Assembly: GCA_020638495.1 (NCBI GenBank)
Contig: JACKIN010000007.1
Span: 131,126 to 195,125, forward strand
From: Geminicoccaceae bacterium
GTDB taxonomy: Bacteria; Pseudomonadota; Alphaproteobacteria; Geminicoccales; Geminicoccaceae
Direction of reading: 5' to 3'
DNA: 64,000 bases
Position numbers and translations under genes: made by a program. Under the pieces are notes generated by a model. The model was given only the letters and a program-made list of their open reading frames with translations, did not search any database and was not told the DNA's origin. Below, piece after piece: positions 1 through 8,602 of this stretch; the first letter of the stretch is position 1, and the number at the start of each line of letters is the position of its first letter.

Positions 1-480
1 CTGGACGAAGCGGGCGGCGTGGATGTCGTAGTTGAGCACGGCGAGGGTGCCGAGGCCCCTGGCCTCGGGCGCGGCGGCGACCCGCACGGCGGAGAGCAGG
101 TTGGCCGGCCCGTCGGCGCCCGGCGCGTCGGCGCCGCGCATGGCCCCGGTGACCACCACCGGCTGGTCGCCCCGGACCAGGAGATCGAGGATGAAGGCCG
201 ATTCCTCGATCGTGTCGGTGCCCTGGATGACCACGGCACCGTCGAAGCCGGCGGCGAAGGCCGCGTCGATCTCGCCGGCCACGGCGACGAGATCCTCGGG
301 CGTCAGGGACGGGCTCGGCAGGCGGAAGGGCGAGCGCGCCTCGATCTCGGCCGCATCGGCCAGGGCCGGCACCGAGGCGACCAGCTCCTCGGCACCCAGC
401 TTCGGCGTGATGCCGCCCTCGGCGCTCGGCACCATGGTGATGGTGCCGCCGAGCGAGAGGACCAGCAGGCGCGGCTTCAA
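1..480 (-). CDS. Asparaginase family protein, 3'-truncated by window edge
   Basis: This is the first 160 residues of an L-asparaginase-type amidohydrolase, which hydrolyses asparagine (some members also glutamine) to the acid plus ammonia. The N-terminal SLGGTITMVPS motif supplies the first nucleophilic Thr, and the later VVIQGTDTIEESA motif carries the second catalytic Thr-Asp pair; both are diagnostic. No signal peptide is visible, which fits a cytoplasmic type I enzyme. The start is a TTG whose bases overlap the TGA of the upstream transporter gene (TTGA), so translation is probably coupled. It is the third gene of a glutaminase-exporter-asparaginase operon. The C-terminal half lies outside the window. 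Family assignment is firm; substrate preference is not decided by the visible part. Confidence 0.85.
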   Translation of the reverse strand, partial: MKPRLLVLSLGGTITMVPSAEGGITPKLGAEELVASVPALADAAEIEARSPFRLPSPSLTPEDLVAVAGEIDAAFAAGFDGAVVIQGTDTIEESAFILDLLVRGDQPVVVTGAMRGADAPGADGPANLLSAVRVAAAPEARGLGTLAVLNYDIHAARFVQ

Positions 481-2159
481 GCTGCCGCCTCCTTCGCCTC
501 GTACTCGCGGGCGATCCGCCGCTCCTCCTCGGCCGAGGGCTCGGGCGGGTTCACCGGGATCTGGCCGGGCCGGTAGCTCGGCAGGCGTCCCGCCGGGATG
601 ATCGTGAGCGCGGCGAGCGCTGCCATGACGAGCAGCCCGATCTTGAGTGCTCTCAGCCTGGCGTCGGTATTGATGCGCACCGCCTCCGCCACCTGCTCGG
701 GTGTCGCCGAGGTCCCTTCTAGGATGATCTGGAGCCGGTCGTTGGTGACGAAGTTGATGCTGCCGAGGTTGAGCTGCGCCTGGATCTCGGGCGGGAACTC
801 GGGGTTTTCCGCCAGATGCCGGATGACGACGCTGCTCAGGAGACCGACCATCAGGGCACCGGCGACGGCGGTGCCGACGGCGGCGGCGAGGTTCTGGGTC
901 GTGCCACGGAGCGAGCCGACGTCGCTCGCCAGCTCCTTGGGGGCGGCGGTGACGAGGACGTTGAAGACGAGGGTGACGAGGGCACCCTGGCCGGCGCCGA
1001 AGACGAAGAGGCCGACCAGAACCGGCAGCTCGCTCCAGTCGTTGCGGACGACGAAGGCGAGCCACAGCAGCGCCACCGTGCAGAGCGAGAAGCCGATCCG
1101 GCCGATCTGCCGCGGCGACAGCTTGCCGTAGAGGCGGACGACGAGAATGGCGGCGAAGAAGACCGTCAGGTTGAACGGCATCATCGCGACCGCGGTCGCG
1201 ATCGGGGTCCGCCCCTGGACGATCTGGATGTAGAGCGGCACCGAGAAGTTGAGCGCCGCCTCGAGCGCGACCACGGCGAACATGGTGTAGACGGCGGCCC
1301 GCTCCGAGGACGACATGATGACCCGCAGATCGAGCAGCGGGGTCCTGCCGGCGGCGGCGACGCGGCGGCACCAGACGATCAGGCTCTGCAGCAGGATGAT
1401 GCCGATGACGATCATGATCGGCGCCGGCGACATGCCGAGCAGATCGAAGGGCGCGTTCGGGCCGGCGACGCCGAGGCCCCAGCGGTTGAGGTTGTTGAAG
1501 CCGAAGCTGATGAGGATGATGGCGGCGGCGGCGAGGACGACGCCGACGAGGTCGATCTGCACGTCCGGCCTGCCCTTGTCCTCCTTGAGCTTGAAGCTGA
1601 GCAGGAAGACGATCGCCGAGACGACGATAAGGATGCCGAACACCGGCCGCCAGCCGATGAAGGTGCCGAGCACGCCGCCGATGATGAAGGCGAGCGCGCT
1701 CGCCCCGGCGCGGGCCGAGCCCAGGGCGCCGACGGCCGTCGCCTGCTGCGTGCCCTGGTAGTGGTTGGCGATCAGCGCCACCAGCGCCGGCACGATCACC
1801 GCCGCCGCCATGCCGCAGAGGCCCTGGGCGGTCAGCATCAGCGTGGCGTTGGGGCTGAGCGTCATCAGCGTCTGCGCCACGGCGTACACGGCGACGACGA
1901 TGCGGAACATCTTCGTCGCGCCGAAGCGCTGGGTCAGCTTGGCGCCCAGCATGACGAGGCCGGCGACGGCGAGGGAGTACATGACGATGCCGGTGGCGAC
2001 GGTGGTCGGTGGCACGCCGAAGCTGGCCACCATGCCGCTCATCGAGACCGGGAGGGCCGCGACGTTGAAGGACATGATCGCCTGGCCGAGGCAGATGGCG
2101 ATCATCGGGACCCAGGATTCGCGTTGCGCGATTGGCACGCTTGCAGTCGCGGCACTCAT
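477..2159 (-). CDS. MFS transporter, DHA2 (EmrB/QacA-like) family
   Basis: A 560-residue integral membrane protein with about 14 hydrophobic segments, the size and topology of the DHA2 drug:H+ antiporter branch of the major facilitator superfamily. The N-terminal half has the usual loop between segments 2 and 3 (GAKLTQRFGATKMF) and an antiporter-like stretch (GALGSARAGASALAFIIGG). The C-terminal tail is charged (EEERRIAREYEAKEA). It sits between glsA, 33 bp upstream, and an asparaginase gene whose start overlaps its stop. That setting suggests export or exchange of an amino acid, amide or product rather than a drug, but the substrate cannot be read from sequence. The ATG start is preceded by a CAGGGAAA ribosome-binding region. 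Confidence 0.85.
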   Translation of the reverse strand: MSAATASVPIAQRESWVPMIAICLGQAIMSFNVAALPVSMSGMVASFGVPPTTVATGIVMYSLAVAGLVMLGAKLTQRFGATKMFRIVVAVYAVAQTLMTLSPNATLMLTAQGLCGMAAAVIVPALVALIANHYQGTQQATAVGALGSARAGASALAFIIGGVLGTFIGWRPVFGILIVVSAIVFLLSFKLKEDKGRPDVQIDLVGVVLAAAAIILISFGFNNLNRWGLGVAGPNAPFDLLGMSPAPIMIVIGIILLQSLIVWCRRVAAAGRTPLLDLRVIMSSSERAAVYTMFAVVALEAALNFSVPLYIQIVQGRTPIATAVAMMPFNLTVFFAAILVVRLYGKLSPRQIGRIGFSLCTVALLWLAFVVRNDWSELPVLVGLFVFGAGQGALVTLVFNVLVTAAPKELASDVGSLRGTTQNLAAAVGTAVAGALMVGLLSSVVIRHLAENPEFPPEIQAQLNLGSINFVTNDRLQIILEGTSATPEQVAEAVRINTDARLRALKIGLLVMAALAALTIIPAGRLPSYRPGQIPVNPPEPSAEEERRIAREYEAKEAAA

Positions 2160-2192
2160 GGATGGTTTCCCTGACTGATTATTTTGTGACGC

Positions 2193-3197
2193 TCAGACCT
2201 CGGGTCGCGAGGCGAACAGGTTCAGCCCGAGGCGCTCCGATAGATACTTGGTGACCCGCTGGCCCTTGATGCTGTTGCCGGCCTCGTCGAGGGGTGGCGC
2301 GAAGGTGCCGAGGCCGCCCTTGCCCGGGGAGATCGTGACGATGCCGCCGCTGACACCGCTCTTGCCGGGCAGGCCGATCTCGTAGAGCCAGTCGCCGGAG
2401 CGCTCGTAGAGCCCGGCCGTGGCGAGGGCGGCGAGCACGCGCTTGGTGGTGGTGTGGCCGATCACCCGTTCCTTGGTAACCGGGTTGACGCCGCCATCGG
2501 CGAGTGTCGCCCCCATGACCGCCAGATCTCTGGCCGTGACGAGGAGCGAGCACTGCCTGGTGTAGATGTCGGTCGCCTCGAGCGCGTCGAAATACATGCG
2601 CCCGTAGCCCTCGAGCAGCTTGGCGATGCCACGGTTCCTCAGGTTGGTCTCCGCCTCGGAGCGGTAGACCTCCTCGTCGAGCTCGAGGGTGCGGCCGGCG
2701 AAGCGGGAGAGCCCGTCCCTGATCCACTGCCATTTGGCGCCCGCGGTGTCGCCGGGCGCCAGGCTGGTGGTGGCGATGGCACCGGCATTGACCATCGGGT
2801 TCATGGTGCGGTCGCCGTTGAGCTCGACCGCCATGACCGAGTTGAACGGCAGGCCGGTGGCGTTGACGCCGATCTTCTCGCGCGCCGGCTCGCAGCCGAT
2901 CGCCTCGCTGACCAGCGCGAAGACGAAGGGCTTGGAGATGCTCTGGATGGAGAAGGCGTGGCCGGCATCGCCGACGGGGAAAACGCCGCCGTTCACGCCG
3001 ACGATGCAGAGCCCGAAGAGCTCGCGCGGGACCCGGGCGAGCGCCGGGATGTAATTGGCGACGTCGCCCTCGTCGAGCGTGCGGTAGCGCTCGTAGGCCT
3101 CGTTCAGGAGACGGCCGACCAGCTTCGCGTCTGGCAGATGTCCCGTGGAGACGGCTTCGGCCGCAGTGGTCTCGTCGACACCGACCGGCACGAACAT
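2193..3197 (-). CDS. glsA: Glutaminase (serine-dependent beta-lactamase fold)
   Basis: Hydrolyses L-glutamine to L-glutamate and ammonia. The 334-residue product has the bacterial/kidney-type glutaminase core: FSIQSISKPF with the catalytic Ser-x-x-Lys near residue 85, NPMVNAGAIA, a central Tyr region (EGYGRMYFDA) and GLPGKSGVSGGI near the end. It is about 25 residues longer than E. coli YbaS/YneH, mainly through an N-terminal extension. The ATG at 3197 follows a GGGGGTGC ribosome-binding region. It is the first gene of the minus-strand operon with the MFS transporter and asparaginase, so the three may together release ammonia and acidic amino acids from amides. Confidence 0.95.
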   Translation of the reverse strand: MFVPVGVDETTAAEAVSTGHLPDAKLVGRLLNEAYERYRTLDEGDVANYIPALARVPRELFGLCIVGVNGGVFPVGDAGHAFSIQSISKPFVFALVSEAIGCEPAREKIGVNATGLPFNSVMAVELNGDRTMNPMVNAGAIATTSLAPGDTAGAKWQWIRDGLSRFAGRTLELDEEVYRSEAETNLRNRGIAKLLEGYGRMYFDALEATDIYTRQCSLLVTARDLAVMGATLADGGVNPVTKERVIGHTTTKRVLAALATAGLYERSGDWLYEIGLPGKSGVSGGIVTISPGKGGLGTFAPPLDEAGNSIKGQRVTKYLSERLGLNLFASRPEV

Positions 3198-3355
3198 GGA
3201 GCACCCCCTGGTCGAACTCGCCTGCGCGCGCTCACTTGGTCGTCGTGCCCGGACCAGGCGTCAAGTTACAAATGATCGAGGGCTGCGACGAATGCCCGCG
3301 GGCGTCGAGATCCGGAGATCCGATGCCCGCGGGGGCATGACGAATGCCGGTGGTG

Positions 3356-3880
3356 TCAGGAGCCGGTCGGGTTGTCCATCTTGGGCGGATCGGCCGGCCG
3401 GGGGGCCGACGGCTTCACCGCAGGCTCGTCCAGCATGGCGATCGAGCCGGTGAGCCGGCCGCCGCGCTCGACCTCGAGCTCGCCGTAGCGGATCGAGCCG
3501 TCGACCCGGCCGGTGCCGCGCACCAAAAGGCGGCCACTGACGGTCAGCTCGCCCTCGTAGACACCGCTGATCACGGCATCCTCGACGGAGGCCTTGCCAT
3601 TGGTGAAGCGGCCGCTCTCGGCGATCTCGATGGCGCGGGTGTCGTTCAGCGTTACCTGGACGTTGCCTTCGACGACGAGCAGGTCGCACGAGGTGATGTC
3701 GCCGCTCAGGCTGAGGCCCTGGCCGACGATCAGGCGCTTGCCGACCGCCTCAGCGGGAGCGGCCGCCGCCGCCCTTGCCGGTGGCGGCGGTGACTTGGCG
3801 GCCGGCGGTGCCGGGGGTGCAGGCATGGCGCCGCGCGAGGGCAAGGGTGGGATCGGCTCGTCGTCTTTCTTGCGGAACAT
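3356..3880 (-). CDS. Bactofilin family cytoskeletal protein
   Basis: Bactofilins form nucleotide-independent filaments through a right-handed beta-helix and often act at the inner face of the membrane in morphogenesis or stalk/cell-wall placement. Here a Pro/Ala-rich disordered N-terminus (residues 1-45) precedes the beta-helix core from IVGQGLSLSGDI through GGRLTGSIAML, with the characteristic turns (VVEGNVQVTL, GVYEGELTVSGRL). The tail is again Pro-rich. The length of 174 residues is typical. It lies 101 bp downstream of the DHDPS-like gene on the same strand and 158 bp upstream of glsA, so it may be its own transcription unit. No M23 peptidase partner, often found beside bactofilins, is adjacent. 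Confidence 0.92.
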   Translation of the reverse strand: MFRKKDDEPIPPLPSRGAMPAPPAPPAAKSPPPPARAAAAAPAEAVGKRLIVGQGLSLSGDITSCDLLVVEGNVQVTLNDTRAIEIAESGRFTNGKASVEDAVISGVYEGELTVSGRLLVRGTGRVDGSIRYGELEVERGGRLTGSIAMLDEPAVKPSAPRPADPPKMDNPTGS

Positions 3881-3981
3881 GGGACGGGGTCTCCCCGAGG
3901 GTGGTGGTGCCGGCTGTGCCCTGTCCTTGTATCAACTGGCCGCGGAGATACCAACCTCCGTGCGGCAACCCGGGAGACGGA

Positions 3982-4893
3982 TCAGTCGCTGGGGTAGGGT
4001 CCGAGCCCGGCGGCCAGCCGCCGCGTGATGGCGAGCCCGAAATCGGAGGGCAGCATCGCCGGGTCGCGGTCGACGACCGTGGCGGGGTCGAGGCCCAGCC
4101 GGGCAGCGACCAGACGCTTGCCGTAGCAGAGCAGCGAGGCGATCGACTGCATGACGAAGGTGATCGCCGGCAGGATCTCCCGGTAGAGCGTCTCCGCCTC
4201 GGCCTCCCGGCCGTCCCGCATCGCCTCGAGGATGCGCACCTGGACGTCGAAGCAGTCGGGTGCCGGGATCATGCCGACGCAGCCGGCGCGGATGTTGTCG
4301 GTGAACTCGAGCCCGCCCCGGCCGTTGAGGACGCGATAGCGGCCTGCCGTCGTGCGCACCATGGCCTCGATCTCGACCGCCGAGGTCTCGCCCTTGAGGA
4401 GGGTGACGTTGGGGTGCTGGCGGTTGAGCGTGGCGAGCCCCTCGGGCGAGAGGCCGACGCCCAGATAGGCCGGCGCGTTCTGGATGGCGACCGGCACCGG
4501 CGAGGCATCGGCGACCCGGCCGAAGAAGCGCAGCAGCGCCGCCTCGTCGATGTCCGGAATGACCGGCGGCTGGAGGATGACCCAGCCGGCCCCGGCGGCG
4601 GCGGCCTCGCGCACGAAGGCGGCCTGCTCCTCCACGGTGCGGCCGAAGACGGTGACGGCGAGCGGGACCCGGCCGGCGAGCGTGGTCGCCACCAGCTCCA
4701 GCACCTCCTGCCGCTCCTCCGGGCGCAGCTTGCCGACCTCGGTGGCGATGCCGAGGCAGGCGAGGCCGTGGGCCCCGCCCTTGATGCAGACCTCGACCTG
4801 GCGCTGCATCAGCGCCCGGTCGATCCGGCCACGCCCATCGAAGAACGCATAGACGATGGGATAGATACCCCCTACAGCCTCGCCAGCAGACAT
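3982..4893 (-). CDS. DHDPS/NAL superfamily aldolase or lyase, substrate unknown
   Basis: A 303-residue class I aldolase of the dihydrodipicolinate synthase/N-acetylneuraminate lyase superfamily. These enzymes form a Schiff base with pyruvate or a related keto acid in a TIM barrel. The Schiff-base Lys is visible in NVTLLKGETSA, and the substrate-loop equivalent is GIATEVGKL. The usual YNxP motif reads QNAPAYLG here, so the proton-relay Tyr is absent and it is unlikely to be DapA. The start at 4893 is chosen because TTAGGAGAGAGAAG precedes it; longer in-frame starts run into non-coding sequence. It diverges from the MFS gene at 4907 with only 13 bp between the start codons. A second member of the family is at 6682. 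Confidence 0.85.
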   Translation of the reverse strand: MSAGEAVGGIYPIVYAFFDGRGRIDRALMQRQVEVCIKGGAHGLACLGIATEVGKLRPEERQEVLELVATTLAGRVPLAVTVFGRTVEEQAAFVREAAAAGAGWVILQPPVIPDIDEAALLRFFGRVADASPVPVAIQNAPAYLGVGLSPEGLATLNRQHPNVTLLKGETSAVEIEAMVRTTAGRYRVLNGRGGLEFTDNIRAGCVGMIPAPDCFDVQVRILEAMRDGREAEAETLYREILPAITFVMQSIASLLCYGKRLVAARLGLDPATVVDRDPAMLPSDFGLAITRRLAAGLGPYPSD

Positions 4894-4906
4894 CTTCTCT
4901 CTCCTA

Positions 4907-6133
4907 ATGCCACCTTGGGCAGCCATGCCGAAAATCCCCCTCGTGCCGGGATCCGCTTCCTTTGTGGCACTGATCGCCGCGATCCTCACCATGTCGGCGA
5001 TGACGATCGACATCAACCTTCCGGCCATCCCGGCGACCGCGCAGGCGTTCGGCACGTCGCAGACCCAGGCGCAGCTCAGCGTCTCGCTCTTCTTCCTCGG
5101 CTTCGCCGCGGGCCAGGCCTTCTTCGGGCCGCTGGCCGACCGCTTCGGCCGCCGGCCGCTGCTGATCGGTGGCATTCTCGCCTATCTGGTGGCGACGCTC
5201 GCCTGTGCGCTCGCGCCCAGCATCGAGCTGCTGCTGGCAGCACGGCTGGCGCAGGGCCTGGCGGCAGCCTCCGGGCCGATCCTCGGCCGGGCGGTCATTC
5301 GCGACCGCTTCGAGGGACCGGAGATGGCGCGGGTCATGTCGTTCGTCATGGCGGCGTTCGTCCTGGCCCCGATCATCGCGCCCTCGATCGGTGCCTTGAT
5401 CCTCGGCGTCGCCTCATGGCGCTGGATCTTCGGCTTTCTCGCCTGCTACGGCACCGTGCTGCTGGTGCTCGTGGTCACGAGGCTCGACGAGAGCCTGGCG
5501 CAGCGGGATCTCAGGGCGCTCCGGCCGCAGCGTATCGTCGGCGCCTACCGGGCCGTCCTCGGCGATCCCGTTTCACGCCGCTTCGGCGCCCTTTCCGTGC
5601 TCGGCCTCGCCATGCTGATCAGCTACCTGATCAGCGCAGCACCCATCTTCATGACAGCCTATGGCCTGACGCCATCGGCCTTCGGCGTGATCTTCGCGGC
5701 GATCGCCGTCTGCTCGGCGATCGGCAGCCTGCTCAATACCCGGCTGGTCCGGCGCTACCCGCTCGAGACGCTCATCCGCCTCGCCTTCGCCGGGGCTGTG
5801 ATCGCCATGGCGCTGGCCTTCGGCGTGGCGCAGGCCGGGCTCGGCGGGGCCTATGCCCTGGTGCCGCTTTTCGGTCTTTTCTTCCTCTGCTTCAGCGTGA
5901 TCGTGCCCAATGCCACAGCGCTCGCGATGCGGCCGCACGCCCGCATCGCCGGTGCGGCGACCTCGGTCCTCGGCGTGGCGCAGAGCGTCATCCCGGCGAT
6001 CATCGGCACCTTCGTGGCGACGGTCCACGACGGCACGGCGCGGCCGGCGATCCTGACCATGCTGGCCCTCGCCCTGACCGGCCTCTGGCTGGCCCGCCGG
6101 CCGGCCATTCAGGCGACCAGCACGCCTTCGTGA
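4907..6133 (+). CDS. MFS transporter, Bcr/CflA-type exporter
   Basis: A 408-residue transporter with 12 predicted membrane segments. It shows the Bcr/CflA signature: segment 1 with MTIDINLPAIPA, the loop GPLADRFGRRPLL between segments 2 and 3, and the antiporter motif region with GPILGRAVIRDRF. Family members export drugs, sulfonamides or small peptides and amino acids by proton antiport. Two starts are possible, ATG at 4907 and ATG at 4925 (MPKIPL). Neither has a clear ribosome-binding site, so the first residues are uncertain. Its 3' end overlaps the convergent ogt gene by 25 bp. It is divergent from a keto-acid lyase gene, but a functional link is only a guess. Confidence 0.85.
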   Translation: MPPWAAMPKIPLVPGSASFVALIAAILTMSAMTIDINLPAIPATAQAFGTSQTQAQLSVSLFFLGFAAGQAFFGPLADRFGRRPLLIGGILAYLVATLACALAPSIELLLAARLAQGLAAASGPILGRAVIRDRFEGPEMARVMSFVMAAFVLAPIIAPSIGALILGVASWRWIFGFLACYGTVLLVLVVTRLDESLAQRDLRALRPQRIVGAYRAVLGDPVSRRFGALSVLGLAMLISYLISAAPIFMTAYGLTPSAFGVIFAAIAVCSAIGSLLNTRLVRRYPLETLIRLAFAGAVIAMALAFGVAQAGLGGAYALVPLFGLFFLCFSVIVPNATALAMRPHARIAGAATSVLGVAQSVIPAIIGTFVATVHDGTARPAILTMLALALTGLWLARRPAIQATSTPS

Positions 6134-6615
6134 CGCAAGAGCCAGGCCTTGCGCTCGAGCCCGCCGCCGTAGCCGACCAGCCGGCCATCGGCGCCGATCA
6201 CCCGGTGGCAGGGCAGGACCAGCGAGATCGGGTTGCGACCGTTGGCGGCACCGGCGGCGCGCACCGCCGTCGGCCGGCCGATCGACGCGGCGAGGCGGGC
6301 ATAGGACCAGGTGGTGCCGCAGGCGATTTGCCGCAGCGCCCGCCAGACGGTGGTCTCGAAGTCGCGGCCCTCGACATGCACCGCAAGCCCGTCCAGAGCG
6401 GCGAGCTCGCCCGCGAAATAGGCGGCGACGGCGCGGGCGAAGGGCGACGGCGTCACGGCACCGACCGAAACGGCCGGCGCTGCGGGCCAGCCTCTGCCCA
6501 GCCGGTCGCCGAAATCGAGGCGATGCAGCGCGCGGCCGTCATGGGCCAGCCAGACGTCGCCGATCGGCGACGGCACGCGTTCGGTGATCAGAGGGATTTC
6601 GGTGCGGCTGGACAT
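6109..6615 (-). CDS. ogt: Methylated-DNA--protein-cysteine methyltransferase
   Basis: Repairs O6-alkylguanine and O4-alkylthymine by transferring the alkyl group to its own cysteine in a single-use reaction. The 168-residue product has the complete active-site motif LPCHRVIGADGRLVGYGGG, the helix-turn-helix approach RAAGAANGRNP, and the upstream YARLAASIGRP region. The N-terminal half is the smaller ribonuclease-like domain. Length matches Ogt rather than the longer Ada fusion. The start at 6615 is the first ATG (MSSRTEIP) with coding character. It converges on and overlaps the exporter gene by 25 bp. No adaptive-response regulator is adjacent. Confidence 0.93.
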   Translation of the reverse strand: MSSRTEIPLITERVPSPIGDVWLAHDGRALHRLDFGDRLGRGWPAAPAVSVGAVTPSPFARAVAAYFAGELAALDGLAVHVEGRDFETTVWRALRQIACGTTWSYARLAASIGRPTAVRAAGAANGRNPISLVLPCHRVIGADGRLVGYGGGLERKAWLLRHEGVLVA

Positions 6616-6681
6616 GCCGCCATTATGGCCAGCCCCGGTGCGAGGCGCTAGAAAGCCGCGCACCAGCCAACGGGAATGGTC

Positions 6682-7629
6682 ATGCCACGCCTCGACGCCT
6701 CCGCCAGGGGGGTCTTCATCATCGCCGCCACGCCGTTCACCGAGGACGGCCGGCTCGACCTCGCCGCCACGGACCGCCTGATCGAGTTCTATCTCGAGCA
6801 GGGCGTGGATGGCATGACCATCCTCGGCATGATGGGCGAGGCGCCGAAGCTGACCGAGGAGGAGGCGCGGACGTTCGCCCTCCATGTGCTCGGCCGGGTC
6901 GACGCTCGGGTGCCGGTAGTGGTCGGGGTCTCGGCCCCGGGCTTCGCTTCGATGCGGGCGCTGGGCAGCGTGGTGATGGATGCCGGTGCCGCCGGTCTCA
7001 TGGTGCAGCCGCCGGCAGTTTCTGCCAGAGGCGACGACGCGGTGCTCGGCTATTGCCGGATGGTGGCGGAGACGCTGGGCGAGGCGACACCCTGGGTGCT
7101 GCAGGATTTCCCGCTCGTGGCATCCGTGCCGATGAGCGCCCTGTTGATCCAGCGGATCGTGGCGGCCTGCCCCAACGCGGTCATGCTCAAGCACGAGGAC
7201 TGGCCCGGGCTCGACAAGCTCAGCGCCGTGCGCGACGCCGAGGCGGAAGGGGCAAGGCGGATCTCGATCCTCACCGGCAATGGCGGCATCTTCCTGCCGT
7301 TCGAGCTGGCACGGGGGGCCGACGGGGCGATGACCGGCTTCGCCTATCCCGAGATGCTGGTCGAGGTCTGCCGCCTCTTTGCGCGGGGCGAGAGCGAGGC
7401 GATGCTCGATCTCTTCGATCGCTACCTGCCGCTGGTCCGCTACGAGCAGCAGCCGGGCCTCGGCCTCGCGGTGCGCAAATACGTGCTCTGGCGACGCGGC
7501 GCCCTCGCCTGCCCGGCCACCCGCGACCCGGCGCCGAAGCTCACCGAAGCTTCGAGAGCCGAGCTCGACTGGCTGATGCGGCGGCTCGAGCGCTCTCTTG
7601 AACATCAACGGAAGGAAAGCGTGGCATGA
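6682..7629 (+). CDS. DHDPS superfamily protein, likely keto-acid aldolase/lyase
   Basis: A 315-residue TIM-barrel member of the dihydrodipicolinate synthase family. ATPFTEDGRLD opens the barrel; GMMGEAPKLTEEE takes the place of the family's GTTGE loop; AVMLKHEDWPGL holds the Schiff-base Lys. As in the paralogue at 3982, the YNxP motif is absent (LQDFPLVA), so lysine biosynthesis is unlikely. An ATG also lies at 6676, but 6682 has better spacing from CGGGA. Its stop overlaps the start of the allA-like gene (ATGA), so the two are co-translated and probably act in one pathway, perhaps on a ureido or glyoxylate-type compound. The exact reaction is unknown. Confidence 0.82.
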   Translation: MPRLDASARGVFIIAATPFTEDGRLDLAATDRLIEFYLEQGVDGMTILGMMGEAPKLTEEEARTFALHVLGRVDARVPVVVGVSAPGFASMRALGSVVMDAGAAGLMVQPPAVSARGDDAVLGYCRMVAETLGEATPWVLQDFPLVASVPMSALLIQRIVAACPNAVMLKHEDWPGLDKLSAVRDAEAEGARRISILTGNGGIFLPFELARGADGAMTGFAYPEMLVEVCRLFARGESEAMLDLFDRYLPLVRYEQQPGLGLAVRKYVLWRRGALACPATRDPAPKLTEASRAELDWLMRRLERSLEHQRKESVA

Positions 7630-8102
7630 AGCTCGCACTGCAGGCGTTCGACCCGGCGACCTTCGCGGCTTTCGGCAGCGTGGTCGAGCCGCCGGCGCCG
7701 AAGGGCAATGCCGATCTCCTGGCGCATCTCGGCGAGGGCGGGCCGGGAACCGCCATCTGCGTCAAGCTCGACACCCATCCGGCGGGGGTGCTGCCGATGC
7801 AGGCGCGCAGGATGGAGAGCCACCCCCTGACCGAGCAGCTCTTCCTGCCGATCGGCCCCGCCCGCTACGCCATCGGCGCCGCCCTGCCGGGCCCGGACGG
7901 GGCCCCCGATCTCGCCACGCTCAAGGGCTTTCTCGTCAGCGGCGGCACCGGCATCTGCTACCGGCGGGGGGTCTGGCACCTGCCGATCACCATCCTGGAC
8001 CACGCCAGCACGTTTCTCATGATGATGGCGGCGACGGGCGACGCTTCGGTCGATACCGCCTGGGCGGAGCTGGCGACGCCGCTCGACGTCGGGCCTGCCT
8101 GA
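7626..8102 (+). CDS. allA: Ureidoglycolate lyase family protein
   Basis: AllA-type cupins convert (S)-ureidoglycolate to glyoxylate and urea in purine/allantoin breakdown. The 158-residue product is full length for the family and shows its fixed pattern: a FAAFGSVVE start, MESHPLTEQLFLPI in the middle, and GICYRRGVWHLPI leading into the last strand. The start ATG overlaps the TGA of the preceding aldolase-family gene. No other allantoin genes (allantoinase, allantoicase, uricase) are in the window, so the partner aldolase may define a different ureido-acid pathway. Family identity is solid; in vivo substrate is inferred. Confidence 0.85.
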   Translation: MKLALQAFDPATFAAFGSVVEPPAPKGNADLLAHLGEGGPGTAICVKLDTHPAGVLPMQARRMESHPLTEQLFLPIGPARYAIGAALPGPDGAPDLATLKGFLVSGGTGICYRRGVWHLPITILDHASTFLMMMAATGDASVDTAWAELATPLDVGPA

Positions 8103-8585
8103 TCAGAGGTCCCCGGCAAAGTGCCTGACATAGAGATCGATGGTGTGCTGGCGTTCCGCGTCGGCGAGCTCCTGCCTGGTCAACCAGCCCGCCCAGACGA
8201 TCTCGCGCCGGTCGACGGTGGGTGCCGGCATCGACGGCAGATCGAGCGCGAAGAAGGTGACCAAATGGGTCCGGTCGTCCGCGTTGAAGTCGAGGCGGCC
8301 GAGCTCGACGAAGGCCTCGGCCGCAAGGTCGAGCCCGACCTCCTCGCGCGCCTCGCGCTGCGCGGCCTCGAGCGGGGTCTCGCCTCGATCGATGCCGCCG
8401 CCCGGCAAGCTGAGGCCGGGCCGGTAGGACTCGCGGATGCAGAGGAGGCGATCGCCATGCCGGATGGCGACGCTGACGCCCCGCGTGCTCGGGTTGGTCA
8501 GGCGCCAGACGAGCCGCGCGCAGGGATAGCCATGGCGGTAGGCGTTGCGCCAGAAGGCGTCCGCGAGCCGCCCCCCGAAGCTCAC
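8103..8585 (-). CDS. NUDIX hydrolase
   Basis: NUDIX enzymes cleave nucleoside diphosphates linked to another moiety. The 160-residue protein carries a full NUDIX box, GGGIDRGETPLEAAQREAREEVGL-type, with the Gx5Ex7REUxEExGU spacing intact (around residues 62-85), so it should bind Mg2+ and be active. The rest of the fold is visible in GVSVAIRHGDRLLCIRE and the closing IVWAGWLTRQEL. The start is GTG at 8585. It ends directly next to the allA stop on the opposite strand and starts 17 bp from the divergent aroE. Substrate is not predictable from sequence. Confidence 0.88.
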   Translation of the reverse strand: MSFGGRLADAFWRNAYRHGYPCARLVWRLTNPSTRGVSVAIRHGDRLLCIRESYRPGLSLPGGGIDRGETPLEAAQREAREEVGLDLAAEAFVELGRLDFNADDRTHLVTFFALDLPSMPAPTVDRREIVWAGWLTRQELADAERQHTIDLYVRHFAGDL

Positions 8586-8602
8586 GAGAGGGATCCCGGA
8601 CG

